Origin: Xaviernesmea oryzae
GTDB taxonomy: Bacteria > Pseudomonadota > Alphaproteobacteria > Rhizobiales > Rhizobiaceae
NCBI RefSeq assembly: GCF_900177415.1
Contig: NZ_FXAF01000008.1
Span: 372,001-436,000, forward strand
Reading direction: 5' to 3'
Length of the DNA: 64,000 nt
Positions 42,632-51,961 of the stretch are shown in pieces (position 1 is the stretch's first letter; every line of letters starts with the position of its first letter). Position numbers and translations under genes: made by a program. Under the pieces are notes generated by a model, which made no database searches, was not told where the DNA came from, and saw only the letters and a program-made list of their open reading frames with translations.

Positions 42632-43456
42632 TCATCCCCACAGCTCAGGATGGCGGTTGACGTCCTTGTAAAGAAGATAGCGGAAGCGTCCCGGGCCGCC
42701 GGCGTAGCAGGCCTGCGGGCAGAAGGCGCGTAGCCACATATAGTCGCCGGCTTCGACCTCAACCCAGTCTTCGTTTAACCGGTAGACGGCCTTGCCCTCG
42801 AGCACATAGAGCCCGTGTTCCATGATGTGGGTTTCCATGAAGGGAATGATGGCGCCCGGCTCGAAGCTGACGATATTGAGGTGCATGTCGTAACGCACGT
42901 CGGACGGATCGATAAAGCGGGTGGTCGCCCAGCGGCCCTCGGTATCGGGCATGGCGTGCATGACGCAATCGTCTTCATGGGTGAAGACGGCAGGTGGCGG
43001 TTCCAGCCCGTCCACGACCTTGAAAGCCTTGCGCACCCAGTGAAAGCGGATCGGTGCCGCGTTGTCGTTGCGGAAGGTCCACTTCACTCCGGCCGGCAAA
43101 TAGGCGAACGAACCCGTCCGCAGTGGATAATCATTGCCTTCATAGGTGAGCTTGCCCGCGCCTTCGACGACGAAGATCGCGGCCGAGGCCCGAGCATCCG
43201 GCTCCGGCCTGAGGCTGCCGCCACCAGGCTTCACTTCCATGATATATTGCGCGAAGGTTTCGGCGAAGCCGCTCAACGGTCGTGCAATGATCCACGCTCT
43301 TGTGTCGTCCCAATGAGGCAGGACGCTAGTGACGATGTCACTCATCACTGCCTTCGGGATCACCGCATAGGCTGTCTGGAAGACGGCCTTGCTGGAGAGG
43401 GTCTGTGTCTGCGGCGGAAGGCCACCGACCTGCGAAAAATACCGATTGTTGCTCAT
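42632..43456 (-). CDS. allE: (S)-ureidoglycine aminohydrolase (AllE/YlbA-like)
   Basis: 274 residues, a bicupin. The N-terminal cupin contains IFVVEGAGKLTYEGNDYPLR. The C-terminal metal site has ETHIMEHGLYVLEGKAVYRL, then EAGDYMWLRAFCPQACYAGG, matching the Mn-binding E/H/H/Q set of ureidoglycine aminohydrolases. These convert (S)-ureidoglycine to (S)-ureidoglycolate and ammonia, a late step of allantoin use. It is the last gene of a transporter/M24/flavin-protein operon and overlaps the preceding stop by four bases. No other allantoin-pathway gene is in the window, so a related ureido substrate is also possible. Confidence 0.82.
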   Translation of the reverse strand: MSNNRYFSQVGGLPPQTQTLSSKAVFQTAYAVIPKAVMSDIVTSVLPHWDDTRAWIIARPLSGFAETFAQYIMEVKPGGGSLRPEPDARASAAIFVVEGAGKLTYEGNDYPLRTGSFAYLPAGVKWTFRNDNAAPIRFHWVRKAFKVVDGLEPPPAVFTHEDDCVMHAMPDTEGRWATTRFIDPSDVRYDMHLNIVSFEPGAIIPFMETHIMEHGLYVLEGKAVYRLNEDWVEVEAGDYMWLRAFCPQACYAGGPGRFRYLLYKDVNRHPELWG

Positions 43457-44115
43457 TCTGCCATCAATGCCTCAACTGACTTGCGACGTTCCCATTCCTC
43501 TGGTGTCAGCGTCTTTATGTCAAACTGATCACGCGTGCGGGTATAGGTGTGTCCGCCCATGCGGCCGACGGCATCCATGAGCTGCTGATCGATATGCAGG
43601 TTCGACGAGTTGACGGCGTCGCTGCGAACGAAGACGCCGACGACCTCTCCCAGGATGATTTCGCGGGCGGGCCCGACCTGGAGCGTGGTGTGGCGGCGGC
43701 ATTCCAGGGCGGCAGGCGCGGCAACGATGCGCGGACTTCTGACCATCTGGCCGGGAACGGTAGCAAGCCCGGCCTCCTCCATCTCGTCAACCTCGGGGCC
43801 GAACTTGATGGCGCAGATTTCCATCTGCTCGACCAGCGCGTTGTCGCAGATATGCACAGTGAACTCGCCGGTCTCGCGGATGTTGCGGGCGGTGTCCTTG
43901 AAGCGCATGTCAGCATAGTTCTCTACGCCGATGGCGACGACTGCCGGATCGTGGGTCAGCACATTGAAGAAGCTGAACGGGCCGGCGTTCGGCTGGCCAT
44001 CCTTGCTGACCGTCGTCACCAGCGCGATCGGGCGCGGAATCACGGTGCCGATCAGAATCTTGTAGCGCTCGCGCTCGCTGAGCTTGGCGAAGTCGAAATG
44101 GGTATGATCGGACAT
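43453..44115 (-). CDS. flavin reductase-like (FMN-binding split-barrel) protein
   Basis: 220 residues from ATG 44115 (MSDHTHFDFAKLSERERYKI). The flavin-binding split barrel reads IPRPIALVTTVSKDGQPNAG and PFSFFNVLTHDPAVVAIGV, then ARNIRETGEFTVHICDNALV. It resembles flavoredoxin/NADH:FMN-reductase-like proteins. It lies one base after the M24-family gene and overlaps the AllE gene, so all three are co-translated. It may provide reduced flavin or act as a redox partner. No oxygenase is visible in the operon. Confidence 0.8.
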   Translation of the reverse strand: MSDHTHFDFAKLSERERYKILIGTVIPRPIALVTTVSKDGQPNAGPFSFFNVLTHDPAVVAIGVENYADMRFKDTARNIRETGEFTVHICDNALVEQMEICAIKFGPEVDEMEEAGLATVPGQMVRSPRIVAAPAALECRRHTTLQVGPAREIILGEVVGVFVRSDAVNSSNLHIDQQLMDAVGRMGGHTYTRTRDQFDIKTLTPEEWERRKSVEALMAE

Positions 44116-44116
44116 G

Positions 44117-45541
44117 TCAGGCCTCGGCAGCGATGCGGTGGGTTTCAAGCGGAGTATGGCGGGAGAGGTTTTCGAAGCCATCCTTGGTGACGACATACAT
44201 GTCGCCGACATTGCAGCCGGCCGACAGCGGCTCCAGCCATTGGGTATGGAGCACAAAGACCATGCCCTCCTCCATTACGTCATAATTGTGGGAGGAGATG
44301 TTGAAGCTGTTCTGCCCGCCGGCCATGCCGACCGAATGGCCAAGGTTGGGATTATGTGGTCCGTGCGTCGCCGGGTAGACGTGCATGAGTTTGCGGCCCT
44401 GCGCCTCCCAGTCGATGTTCTTCACATACTGGCGCGGGATGAGACGGGCGCTGCCATCGTCCATCGGCGCCCAGTTGTAGGGCATGGTGCGCGCTTCGGG
44501 CGAGGCCAGCATGCCGCGCTCGATCATCGGCTCGAAGGCCGCGTTGTTGACGTCGCGCATCAAGGCACCGGGGCGGATCAGCTTTTCAGCGCGCTTAACG
44601 CCCTCGGTGCAAGCGGCGAGCACCTCTTCCTGTCGTTTGGTGATTTCTCCAACGGCGATCATGCGTGCGGTCTGCGCGGTATAACCGCGATAGGTGATGT
44701 TGGAGACGTAGAGGTTGATCAGGTCGCCGGGGCGAACGACATGGCCATAGGGCTTGCCACAATGGGTACCGAACTCGTTGATGCCGATCTGGTAGCCGTC
44801 GCCAGTCTCGCCGCCGAAGGACAATTGGGCTTGGGTGAAGGCGGCATAGATCTCGTGATCGGTCACGCCCGGTTTCGCGACATAATAGGCCGCCTGCGTG
44901 GCGATGCTGACCAGCTGGGCAGCGGCCCGGAACAACTCGATCTCGCGCGGTGAGCGCACCTTCTGCATCCGGTCGAGAATGGCATTGTCGGAGACAAATT
45001 TCGCCTTGGACATCAGTTCGTCGAGCGCCGCCCAGAAGGTCAGCCCCGCCTTGTCGCCGATCCGGCCGATCTGCGCCCTGGACAGTCCGAGAGAGGCCAG
45101 AACCTCCGCACATTTCTCGGCGGTTTTCACCACGCTGTCACCGGGACGATCGGCATATTCGCGGCCGATCGGACCGATCTGCCAGATGTCCTCGACCAGA
45201 ACCGGCTCGCCGCCCGGCGGCAGGAGAACGGACTGGGTGAAGAAGGAGAGAAGCGTCAGCGGCTTGTCGCTATCTGTCGGGATGATGAGGACACCTTCGC
45301 GCATCCAGTCGCAAATGTAGCGCAGATAGTGGTTTGACGTGTGGAACCAGCCGGCACCCCCGGCATGGACGATCAACGCATCATGCCCGGCTTCGACCGC
45401 CTGGCGACGGATGCGGCGCAGCCGATCCTCGAATTCTTCGACTGGCAGCGGCAAGGGCGCGGAAAAATCGAAATCCGGCTGGAAATCGGCAAGCAGCGCT
45501 CCGATGCGATAGGAGCCCGACCTGGATGTGTGCATGTTCAT
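44117..45541 (-). CDS. creatinase-like M24 family protein lacking the dimetal ligands
   Basis: 474 residues with a creatinase N-terminal domain (35-190) and a pita-bread C-terminal domain (195-465). In metal-dependent members two Asp, one His and two Glu bind metals. Here the first Asp block reads LINLYVSN (Tyr278), the second YTAQTAR (Gln290), the His survives in LGHSVG (402), and the Glu blocks read VLHTQWLEP and CNVGDMYVV. So it is probably metal-free like creatine amidinohydrolase, which uses a histidine. Histidines in EFGTHCGKPYGH (256-267) are candidates. Its operon also encodes AllE and a transporter, favouring amidino- or ureido-substrate hydrolysis over peptidase activity. Confidence 0.75.
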   Translation of the reverse strand: MNMHTSRSGSYRIGALLADFQPDFDFSAPLPLPVEEFEDRLRRIRRQAVEAGHDALIVHAGGAGWFHTSNHYLRYICDWMREGVLIIPTDSDKPLTLLSFFTQSVLLPPGGEPVLVEDIWQIGPIGREYADRPGDSVVKTAEKCAEVLASLGLSRAQIGRIGDKAGLTFWAALDELMSKAKFVSDNAILDRMQKVRSPREIELFRAAAQLVSIATQAAYYVAKPGVTDHEIYAAFTQAQLSFGGETGDGYQIGINEFGTHCGKPYGHVVRPGDLINLYVSNITYRGYTAQTARMIAVGEITKRQEEVLAACTEGVKRAEKLIRPGALMRDVNNAAFEPMIERGMLASPEARTMPYNWAPMDDGSARLIPRQYVKNIDWEAQGRKLMHVYPATHGPHNPNLGHSVGMAGGQNSFNISSHNYDVMEEGMVFVLHTQWLEPLSAGCNVGDMYVVTKDGFENLSRHTPLETHRIAAEA

Positions 45542-45577
45542 GGGGATGTTCCTTCAAGAAACTGTGTGAGATCGGGG

Positions 45578-46417
45578 CTATCGCGACGGAGCAAGCACGC
45601 GCCTTGCGACCAGGAGCACGATGAGCGTCAGGCAGATCAGGACACCCGACATCGCGGCGACACGAACATCGAGCGACTCCTCGATCAGCGCGAACATCCG
45701 GAGCGGCAGAACCGTCGTGCGGGCATCGGCGAGGAAGAGAGAAACCGAGACATTATCGAGCGACTGGATGAAGACGAGGAACGCGCCGGCAAGGATGCCC
45801 GGCAGAAGCAGCGGCAAAGTCACCCGCCGGAGCGTGGTGAACCATGTCGCACCCATGACGATGGAGGCCTCGGCGAGCGACGGGTTGATGCCTTGGGCAA
45901 CGACGGAGGCCGCGCGATACATCAGCGGCCCGAACACCACGACATGGCCGGCAACCGTCAGCCACAGCGACGGCTGGAAGCCAACGAAGTTTGCGACGAT
46001 CAGGGCTGCAAGGCCATAGGCGAGGCTCGGCAGGACCAGCGGAGCCAGAAGCAGCGGCTCGATCGTGCCGACGGCGCTGCGCTTCATCCGCGCCATGCCG
46101 ATGGTGGCAGGCACCGCGAACAGCAGCGAGCCGAGCACGGCGAGGCCGGCGATCTTCAGCGAGTTGAAGGCCGCGATATGTTCCGTGCCGGACGCGACCG
46201 GATCGAACAGCGCCTCATACCAGCGCAGCGAAAAGCCTTCAGGCGGGTATTTGAGCGTCTGTCCCGCGGTAAACGACATGGTGATGGCGATGACGATCGG
46301 CGCCACTAGGTAGATGAGGCTCAGGCTGCCGAAACCAAAGACGAAGGCCTTGTAGAGCCAAGCGGGAAGCGGATTCTCCAGAGCCCTGTTTTCAGAGGAA
46401 CTACGCATGGCCGACAA
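45578..46417 (-). CDS. PotC-like ABC transporter permease
   Basis: 279 residues, six membrane segments, with LKYPPEGFSLRWYEALFDPV after the first helix and the docking loop SLAEASIVMGATWFTTLRRV. It is encoded after, and overlaps by 17 bp, the partner permease gene. It is followed by the M24 gene. Complete. Confidence 0.87.
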   Translation of the reverse strand: MSAMRSSSENRALENPLPAWLYKAFVFGFGSLSLIYLVAPIVIAITMSFTAGQTLKYPPEGFSLRWYEALFDPVASGTEHIAAFNSLKIAGLAVLGSLLFAVPATIGMARMKRSAVGTIEPLLLAPLVLPSLAYGLAALIVANFVGFQPSLWLTVAGHVVVFGPLMYRAASVVAQGINPSLAEASIVMGATWFTTLRRVTLPLLLPGILAGAFLVFIQSLDNVSVSLFLADARTTVLPLRMFALIEESLDVRVAAMSGVLICLTLIVLLVARRVLAPSR

Positions 46418-47228
46418 GCCTCCTGTGGCGGGATATCATGGTCATGGCGACGAGCAGGATGCCGGTCGACAAGAGCAGCACGACCGCGATTGCGGACGCC
46501 ATCGGCCAGTCGAACAGCGTGCCCACTTCGCGGTAGATGAGCTGCGGGACATAGATGTTGCGGGCACCGCCGATGACAGCCTGCGTGACGAAGGAGGCGC
46601 TGGTGCTGGCGAAGACCAGGATCCAGCCCGCCAGCAGGCCGGGCAGCATCATCGGCAGAAGCACCGTCACGAGGATGCGCCACGGTCCGGCCCCCGAGAC
46701 CTGCGCGGCTTCGGTATAGGTGACCGGTATGCGCGACAGGATGGCGATCAGCGGCAGGATGATCAGCGGCAGGTCGATCTGGCACATGGCCATGACAAGG
46801 CCCAGTTCGGTCGACATCAGCGTGAACGGACGCTCGGCCAGGCCAAGGGCGACAAACGTCTCGCTGATCGGCCCCTGTCGCCCGAGAATGACGATCCAGG
46901 CGAAGGTGCGCACGACATTGCTGGTCAGCATCGGGATGAGCGTCAGGAAGATGATGACCTGACGCGCGGTCTTGCCGCTGTGCCAGTAGAGCAGCGCGAT
47001 CGGCACGCCGAGCAGCGTCGTGCTGACGATGGTCTGCAGGCCGAGCTTAGCGGTGTTGATCAGGACGCGGTAGTTGAACGCATCCCCAAGGAAGCGTGCA
47101 TAATTGTGAAAACCCACCCCTTCGGGGCCGATGAAGCTGAACCCGATGAGGACGGCGAGCGGCGTCGCAAAGAACGCCACCGACAGCAGCAGCATCGGGA
47201 TCACGTATGGGAAACCGCTCGCCTTCAT
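46401..47228 (-). CDS. PotB-like ABC transporter permease
   Basis: 275 residues with six membrane segments (first: PMLLLSVAFFATPLAVLIGF) and the docking loop TYTEAAQVSGAGPWRILVTV. It forms the channel with the following permease. It lies 9 bp after the binding-protein gene. Confidence 0.87.
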   Translation of the reverse strand: MKASGFPYVIPMLLLSVAFFATPLAVLIGFSFIGPEGVGFHNYARFLGDAFNYRVLINTAKLGLQTIVSTTLLGVPIALLYWHSGKTARQVIIFLTLIPMLTSNVVRTFAWIVILGRQGPISETFVALGLAERPFTLMSTELGLVMAMCQIDLPLIILPLIAILSRIPVTYTEAAQVSGAGPWRILVTVLLPMMLPGLLAGWILVFASTSASFVTQAVIGGARNIYVPQLIYREVGTLFDWPMASAIAVVLLLSTGILLVAMTMISRHRRLVGHA

Positions 47229-47237
47229 GGTCTGACC

Positions 47238-48278
47238 TCAGCCGGCAACGAGTGCGTCGAACTGGCGGATCCATTCCGGACGGTTCTTGTTGAGGGCGGC
47301 CCAGTCCGGGTAGACGAGCGAAGCAAGCTGCGCGCGCGTGACATAGGCCCCGATGCCGGGCGTCAGTTCCACTTGCCTGTTGGTGGGGAACATCTCGCGC
47401 GGCGGCATCTTCAGCTGGTCCTGAGCCACCTTGGAGATGGCAGCATCCATGTAGGCATAGGCCGCATCGACATTCTTCGAGCCCTTGGTCAGATGAATGT
47501 TGACGGGGGCTGCCGGCGAGCCAGTCTCCGGCTGGACGAACTCAGCCTTGAGGCCGAGTGCCTTGAGCTTGGCGACATTGCCGGTCGAGCACATGAACAC
47601 CGCGACCTCGCCCTGCTGGAACAGAGTCATCTGGTGGTTGGTGCTGGCGACCACGCCCTTCAGATGTTCAGGATGATCCTTGAACAGCTTGAACACCGCT
47701 TCCATGTCGGTGGGACCGGAACCGAAGATCTTGGCGATCTCGGTATAGGCCATGACGCCGGTGTTGGATGCGAAGCCGGTCCAGGAGACGAGACCCTTGT
47801 AGGCAGGGTTCTCGAAGAGATCCCGATAGCCCTTGGGGCGCGGAACGAGATCCGGGTTGTAGGCGATGCCGTTGACCTCGACCGTTACGGTCGGGCCGTA
47901 CTCCCCCTGGAAGGCCGGATCGAGCATGCTCCAGTTCTTGAGCTTCGACGGATCGATCTTCTGTATGATGTCATTCTCAATGGCGACGGCCATCTGGCCC
48001 GGCGACATCAGCAGCGTGTCGTAGGGCGGGTTGCCGGGGCTTGCCATGACCTTGGCAAGCTGGTCCTGGGCCAGTGCGGGAGCCACGGTCAGGTCGTAGC
48101 CGGCTTCCTTGACCAGCGGTGTCAGGACGGAGCGGTAGCCGTCCTCCCAGTTCCCGGGGAAGGTTGCGGCGATGACGCTGCCGCCGGTGGCACGGGCTGC
48201 GAAAGGCATAGCGGCAGTTGCGGCAGCACCGGCTGCAAGGAAACCGAAATGGCGGCGGGTCATTTTGAAGCTGGTCAT
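47238..48278 (-). CDS. PotD-type substrate-binding protein, Tat-like leader
   Basis: 346 residues from ATG 48278; the upstream open frame to 48488 has no homology and lies across the intergenic gap. The leader has TRRHFGFLAAGAAATAAMPF, a twin-arginine-like signal. The SBP_bac_8-type body includes VIAATFPGNWEDGYRSVLTP. It serves the permeases that follow. The ligand is inferred to be a ureido- or guanidino-compound because of the M24 and AllE genes in the operon. Confidence 0.85.
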   Translation of the reverse strand: MTSFKMTRRHFGFLAAGAAATAAMPFAARATGGSVIAATFPGNWEDGYRSVLTPLVKEAGYDLTVAPALAQDQLAKVMASPGNPPYDTLLMSPGQMAVAIENDIIQKIDPSKLKNWSMLDPAFQGEYGPTVTVEVNGIAYNPDLVPRPKGYRDLFENPAYKGLVSWTGFASNTGVMAYTEIAKIFGSGPTDMEAVFKLFKDHPEHLKGVVASTNHQMTLFQQGEVAVFMCSTGNVAKLKALGLKAEFVQPETGSPAAPVNIHLTKGSKNVDAAYAYMDAAISKVAQDQLKMPPREMFPTNRQVELTPGIGAYVTRAQLASLVYPDWAALNKNRPEWIRQFDALVAG

Positions 48279-48318
48279 GATGTTCACCTCTGTTGGTTGT
48301 TGGTTCGTACTTTTGGCT

Positions 48319-49431
48319 TCACTGCGAGACTTCCGGCTGCGCCGGAAAGACATGGGCCCGCGAGACATCGATCTCGGCAAACAGCCGCGACCCTGTCTGC
48401 GGGATGGTTGTGGACGGCCCGCGCACCTCGGAGGCGCGCAGGTTGGTCCCGTCTTCGAACACGAGGTCATGGACCAGCGTCGGACCAAGCGGTAGCGATA
48501 CGGTCACGCTGACGGCGAGTGTGTTCTCGCCCGGCTGAGCGGCGAGCCGGACTTCCTCGGGACGGAAGGTGACGGCGACATCGGAACCGACGGTGAAATT
48601 CAGCCGTCGCGGCAGGGTCAGGCTTCCGCCACCCGACAGTGTAACCAGCGTCGCCTCCGGCTCCAGCTGCGCGACGGTCCCCGCCAGCACATTGGTCTGG
48701 CCGATGAAGGTGTTGACGAACAGCGTGTTCGGCTTGTCGTAGACGGCCATGGGCGTGTCGATCTGCTCGACATTGCCCTTGTTCATCAGCACCAGACGGT
48801 TGGCGACGCTCTGGGCTTCCTCCTGATCGTGGGTGACGATCAGGGTGGTGATGCCGAGTGTCTTCTGCAGGTGCAGAAGCTCCACCTGAAGATCAAAGCG
48901 CAACGCACGGTCGAGCGCGCCGAAGGGCTCGTCGAGCAGCAGCAAGGACGGTCGACCCGCGATCGCACGGGCGACGGCAACGCGCTGCTGCTGGCCGCCG
49001 GAAAGTTCGCGCGGCAGTCGATTGCCGTAACCGCCGAGACGAACGAGAGACAGCATTTCTTCGACACGCCCCCGGCGCTCCTCGCGCGGCACTTGCTGGC
49101 AGGCCAGTGGATAGGCGATGTTTTCCGCGACCGTCAGATGCGGAAACAGCGCATAGTTCTGAAACACCATGCCAATGCCGCGGGCGCGGGCCGAGACACC
49201 GGCAAGATCGTCATCGCCAAGGACGATCCGACCGGCCTTCGGCTGGATCAGGCCAGCTATGGCTCGGAGCACCGTCGACTTGCCGCAGCCGCTGGGACCA
49301 AGCAGCGCGACGATCTCGCCGGCAGCAATGTCGAACGAGATATCACTGATGGCGTTCTGGCCACCATAGCTATGGGTGAGGCGTTTGACGCTGAGCTGCT
49401 TGCCCTCAATCGAATTCTGAATGTGAGACAT
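48319..49431 (-). CDS. PotA-like ABC transporter ATP-binding protein
   Basis: 370 residues from ATG 49431 (MSHIQNSIEGKQLSVKRLTH); the frame open to 49650 crosses an AT-rich promoter region and is not supported. Walker A GPSGCGKST, signature LSGGQQQRVAVARAI, Walker B LLLLDEPFGALD, and a TOBE domain at the C-terminus. It is the first gene of the seven-gene operon that ends in allE. Confidence 0.9.
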   Translation of the reverse strand: MSHIQNSIEGKQLSVKRLTHSYGGQNAISDISFDIAAGEIVALLGPSGCGKSTVLRAIAGLIQPKAGRIVLGDDDLAGVSARARGIGMVFQNYALFPHLTVAENIAYPLACQQVPREERRGRVEEMLSLVRLGGYGNRLPRELSGGQQQRVAVARAIAGRPSLLLLDEPFGALDRALRFDLQVELLHLQKTLGITTLIVTHDQEEAQSVANRLVLMNKGNVEQIDTPMAVYDKPNTLFVNTFIGQTNVLAGTVAQLEPEATLVTLSGGGSLTLPRRLNFTVGSDVAVTFRPEEVRLAAQPGENTLAVSVTVSLPLGPTLVHDLVFEDGTNLRASEVRGPSTTIPQTGSRLFAEIDVSRAHVFPAQPEVSQ

Positions 49432-50058
49432 GAAAATTCCCCATGATCCGCCGATCCGGAGCGCAGGCTGCCCGCTGGGGTCCTGCTGCAATCCTGTCCG
49501 TCGAGAAATCTGGTTTTGATCCTGTTCATGCCAGACGAATTGCAAGCACCGTGCCAACTTCGTATACCGGGCTCGCATAAAGGCATTACACCACTGATTC
49601 AAAACCCATATTCGTGAATCAAATATTTGCGCACAAAGTTTCACATGCATTTCTAAATAAATAGCCGAACATATTTTTGCATAAAATATCGACCCTCCGG
49701 CTTATTTATTGAGCACGGTTTTGCAGGAAGTTTCGAAGATTCTCATGCTTTTTTCGAACCCGATTGCCCCACCTCCACATCCAGGGGGGCCACGTTTTGA
49801 GGCTTAAATTCATGAAAATTCAAACCGTAAGCCGCGTCACTCGCAAGATGGTGGCGCAACGGCAGAGCATCGATCAGAAATATGCGACTATTTTCGCACG
49901 AACATGCGCAAAATTGTCCGAACGAATCTAAAAGTGAATATTATAAAAATAATGCGGTATTTTCAATTACCTAGCTCAGAGAAAATCGAATTGGCACGGC
50001 GGTTGCATCAGGTTTCCCAAGAATTCACGCATGATCGACACAACGAAAAGGGGATCAC
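49432..50058. promoter_or_regulatory. divergent promoter region with AT-rich dyads
   Basis: 627 bp, strikingly AT-rich compared with its flanks, between the potA-like operon and the amino-acid-type binding-protein gene. Candidate sites are the palindrome CAAATATTTG (49620-49629), ATATTTT-TGCAT-AAAATAT (49671-49689) and ATTAT-AAAA-ATAAT (49940-49953). AAAAGGGGATCAC precedes the ATG at 50059. No gene was seen. Which dyads bind a regulator, such as the GntR protein at 53238, is unknown. Confidence 0.5.
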
Positions 50059-50994
50059 ATGCACAGCATCAATGGAATTCTGAAGAGCGGCCTTGCCGGG
50101 GCATTTGCAGCCTTGCTTGCCGTATCCGCCCATGCCGCCGAAGGCCCGGCCATGAAGATGGTGCCTGATGCCGACGTGGCGAAGCTTCCCGGCGTTGCCT
50201 TCCAGCAGACGCTCGCCGACAGCCTGCCGGCCGCCATCAAGGACAAGAAGGTGCTGAAGGTCGCAACCGACCTGACGCCCCCAATCAGCTTCCAGGACGA
50301 GGCCGGCAAACTGATCGGCATCGATGCCGACATTGCCGCCGCCCTCGGCGTCATTCTCGGCATCGACGTGCAGATGACCAATGTCGGCGCGGGTGCCGCG
50401 ATCGTCCCGGCCATCCTGTCCAAGCGTTTCGACATGACCCTGTCCGGGATCAATGACGATGTCGAACTGGAAAAGCAGGTCGACGTCATCGACTACATGT
50501 ATGACGCGACGACGATCATGAGCATCAAGGGCAATCCGCTTGGCATCAAGAGCATGGAAGACCTCTGCGGCAAGAAGGTTGCCGTACCGGTCGGCACCTT
50601 CCAGAACCGGCTTGTGGTCGCGGCCTCGGCCAAATGCACGACGACGCCGATCAACATCATGTCGATCCCGAAAATGCCCGACGTGCTGCAGGCCGTGCGC
50701 ACCGGCCGCGCTGATGCGACCGTCAACGGCTACGCGACGAGCGTCTATACCACCGAGAACCAGACCGGCAAGGGCGTCGGACTGCAGGCGCTGCCGGATG
50801 TGCGCCTTGCCGTCGGCTATCTCGGCATGTTGGTCTCCAAGGACAATCCGGAATTGCGCGATGCTGTTATTGCCTCGCTCCAGCACATGGTCGATAGCGG
50901 CGCTTACAAGGCGATCATGGAAAAGTGGGGGCTTGGCCCGCTCGCCGTGACCACGGTCAAGTTCAACGACGCTGCCTCGATGCCGGTGGAGTGA
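50059..50994 (+). CDS. amino-acid-type ABC transporter substrate-binding protein
   Basis: 311 residues. The signal peptide ends SAHAAE. The SBP_bac_3 body has VLKVATDLTPPISFQDEAGK, LIGIDADIAAALGVILGIDV and SGINDDVELEKQVDVIDYMY. It delivers a polar amino acid or opine-like ligand to the permease encoded five bases downstream. Family length and motifs are normal. Confidence 0.88.
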   Translation: MHSINGILKSGLAGAFAALLAVSAHAAEGPAMKMVPDADVAKLPGVAFQQTLADSLPAAIKDKKVLKVATDLTPPISFQDEAGKLIGIDADIAAALGVILGIDVQMTNVGAGAAIVPAILSKRFDMTLSGINDDVELEKQVDVIDYMYDATTIMSIKGNPLGIKSMEDLCGKKVAVPVGTFQNRLVVAASAKCTTTPINIMSIPKMPDVLQAVRTGRADATVNGYATSVYTTENQTGKGVGLQALPDVRLAVGYLGMLVSKDNPELRDAVIASLQHMVDSGAYKAIMEKWGLGPLAVTTVKFNDAASMPVE

Positions 50995-50998
50995 CATC

Positions 50999-51871
50999 AT
51001 GGCTTTCGCCCAGCAGACTCTCAGCATGGCAATGGCTCCTCCGGTCGGCAAGACGGTCTGGTTCGGGCAGCTTTTCACAGGTACCAGCGCGATCGTCGCG
51101 CTGGCTCTCATGCTCCTGGTCGTTGGGCGAAACCAAACCGTTCAATGGAGCGAAATCCCGCGCTACATGGTCGATCCCGTCATTCTTGACGGCGTGGTGT
51201 TGACCCTGCAGCTGACCGTCGGAGCCATGGTATTCGGTATCGCCTTCGGCTGCATCGTCGCCATCATGGCAACGAGCCAGAACATCGTGCTGAAGGCGAT
51301 GGCCGTCGCCTTCGTCTGGTGGTTCCGTGGCGTGCCGCTGATCGTCCAGATCTTCTTCTGGTTCAACATCGCATTGTTCATTCCGGAGGTCGGGATCGGC
51401 ACCTGGTCCATCTCCATCAACGATCTCGTGACACCGGCGCTTGCGGGCTTTCTTGCTCTGGGCCTGCACGAAGCGGCCAACATGAGCGAGATCATCCGCG
51501 GAGGCCTGACTGCTGTGGATCGCGGACAGCGCGAAGCCGCATCGTCCCTGGGCCTCAGACCCCTTCAGACCCTGCGAACAGTCGTGCTCCCGCAAGCAAT
51601 CCGCCTGATCGTGCCGCCGACCGGCAACCAGGCGATCGGCATGCTGAAGGCCAGCGCCATCGTCTCGGTGATCGGCATGCAGGATCTGCTGACCCAGGCA
51701 CAGAACATCTATGCCCGCAACTTCCTGGTCATCGAACTGCTGTGTGTCGCTTCGCTCTGGTACCTGATCATCACCACCATCGCCTCGATCGGCCAGCGTT
51801 ATCTCGAACGACATCTCGCACCCAAGGGCCGCTCGTCCGGCGCGCAAGGGGCGGCCGGGCGACGTGGCTGA
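50999..51871 (+). CDS. polar amino-acid ABC transporter permease (HisM/GlnP-like)
   Basis: 290 residues. It has an extended N-terminus with one extra membrane segment, then the HisM-type domain: GVVLTLQLTVGAMVFGIAFG and the docking loop REAASSLGLRPLQTLRTVVL followed by PQAIRLIVPPTGNQ. It follows its binding protein directly. The expected ATP-binding gene is missing from this locus, and the next gene is a sugar-isomerase-like protein. The importer must borrow an ATPase encoded elsewhere, or has lost it. Confidence 0.87.
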   Translation: MAFAQQTLSMAMAPPVGKTVWFGQLFTGTSAIVALALMLLVVGRNQTVQWSEIPRYMVDPVILDGVVLTLQLTVGAMVFGIAFGCIVAIMATSQNIVLKAMAVAFVWWFRGVPLIVQIFFWFNIALFIPEVGIGTWSISINDLVTPALAGFLALGLHEAANMSEIIRGGLTAVDRGQREAASSLGLRPLQTLRTVVLPQAIRLIVPPTGNQAIGMLKASAIVSVIGMQDLLTQAQNIYARNFLVIELLCVASLWYLIITTIASIGQRYLERHLAPKGRSSGAQGAAGRRG

Positions 51872-51961
51872 CATGCCATTCAACTTCTCAAGCCAAGCAA
51901 AGGATCGCCATCGCAGCGCATCCATCCAGGGAAACACGAAACAACATCCAAGGAGACGATC

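Noticed and set aside
48279..48488. upstream extension of the PotD-like protein from 48488
   Set aside because: It overlaps the end of the ATPase gene and has shadow composition. The Tat-type leader begins at 48278.
46407..48512. 701-codon plus-strand open frame
   Set aside because: It overlaps the PotB-like permease and PotD-like genes on the other strand. Composition is that of a shadow frame.
49432..49650. long N-terminal extension of the PotA-like ATPase from ATG 49650
   Set aside because: The extra 73 residues have no homology, and the DNA is an AT-rich promoter region. ATG 49431 gives the normal ATPase start.
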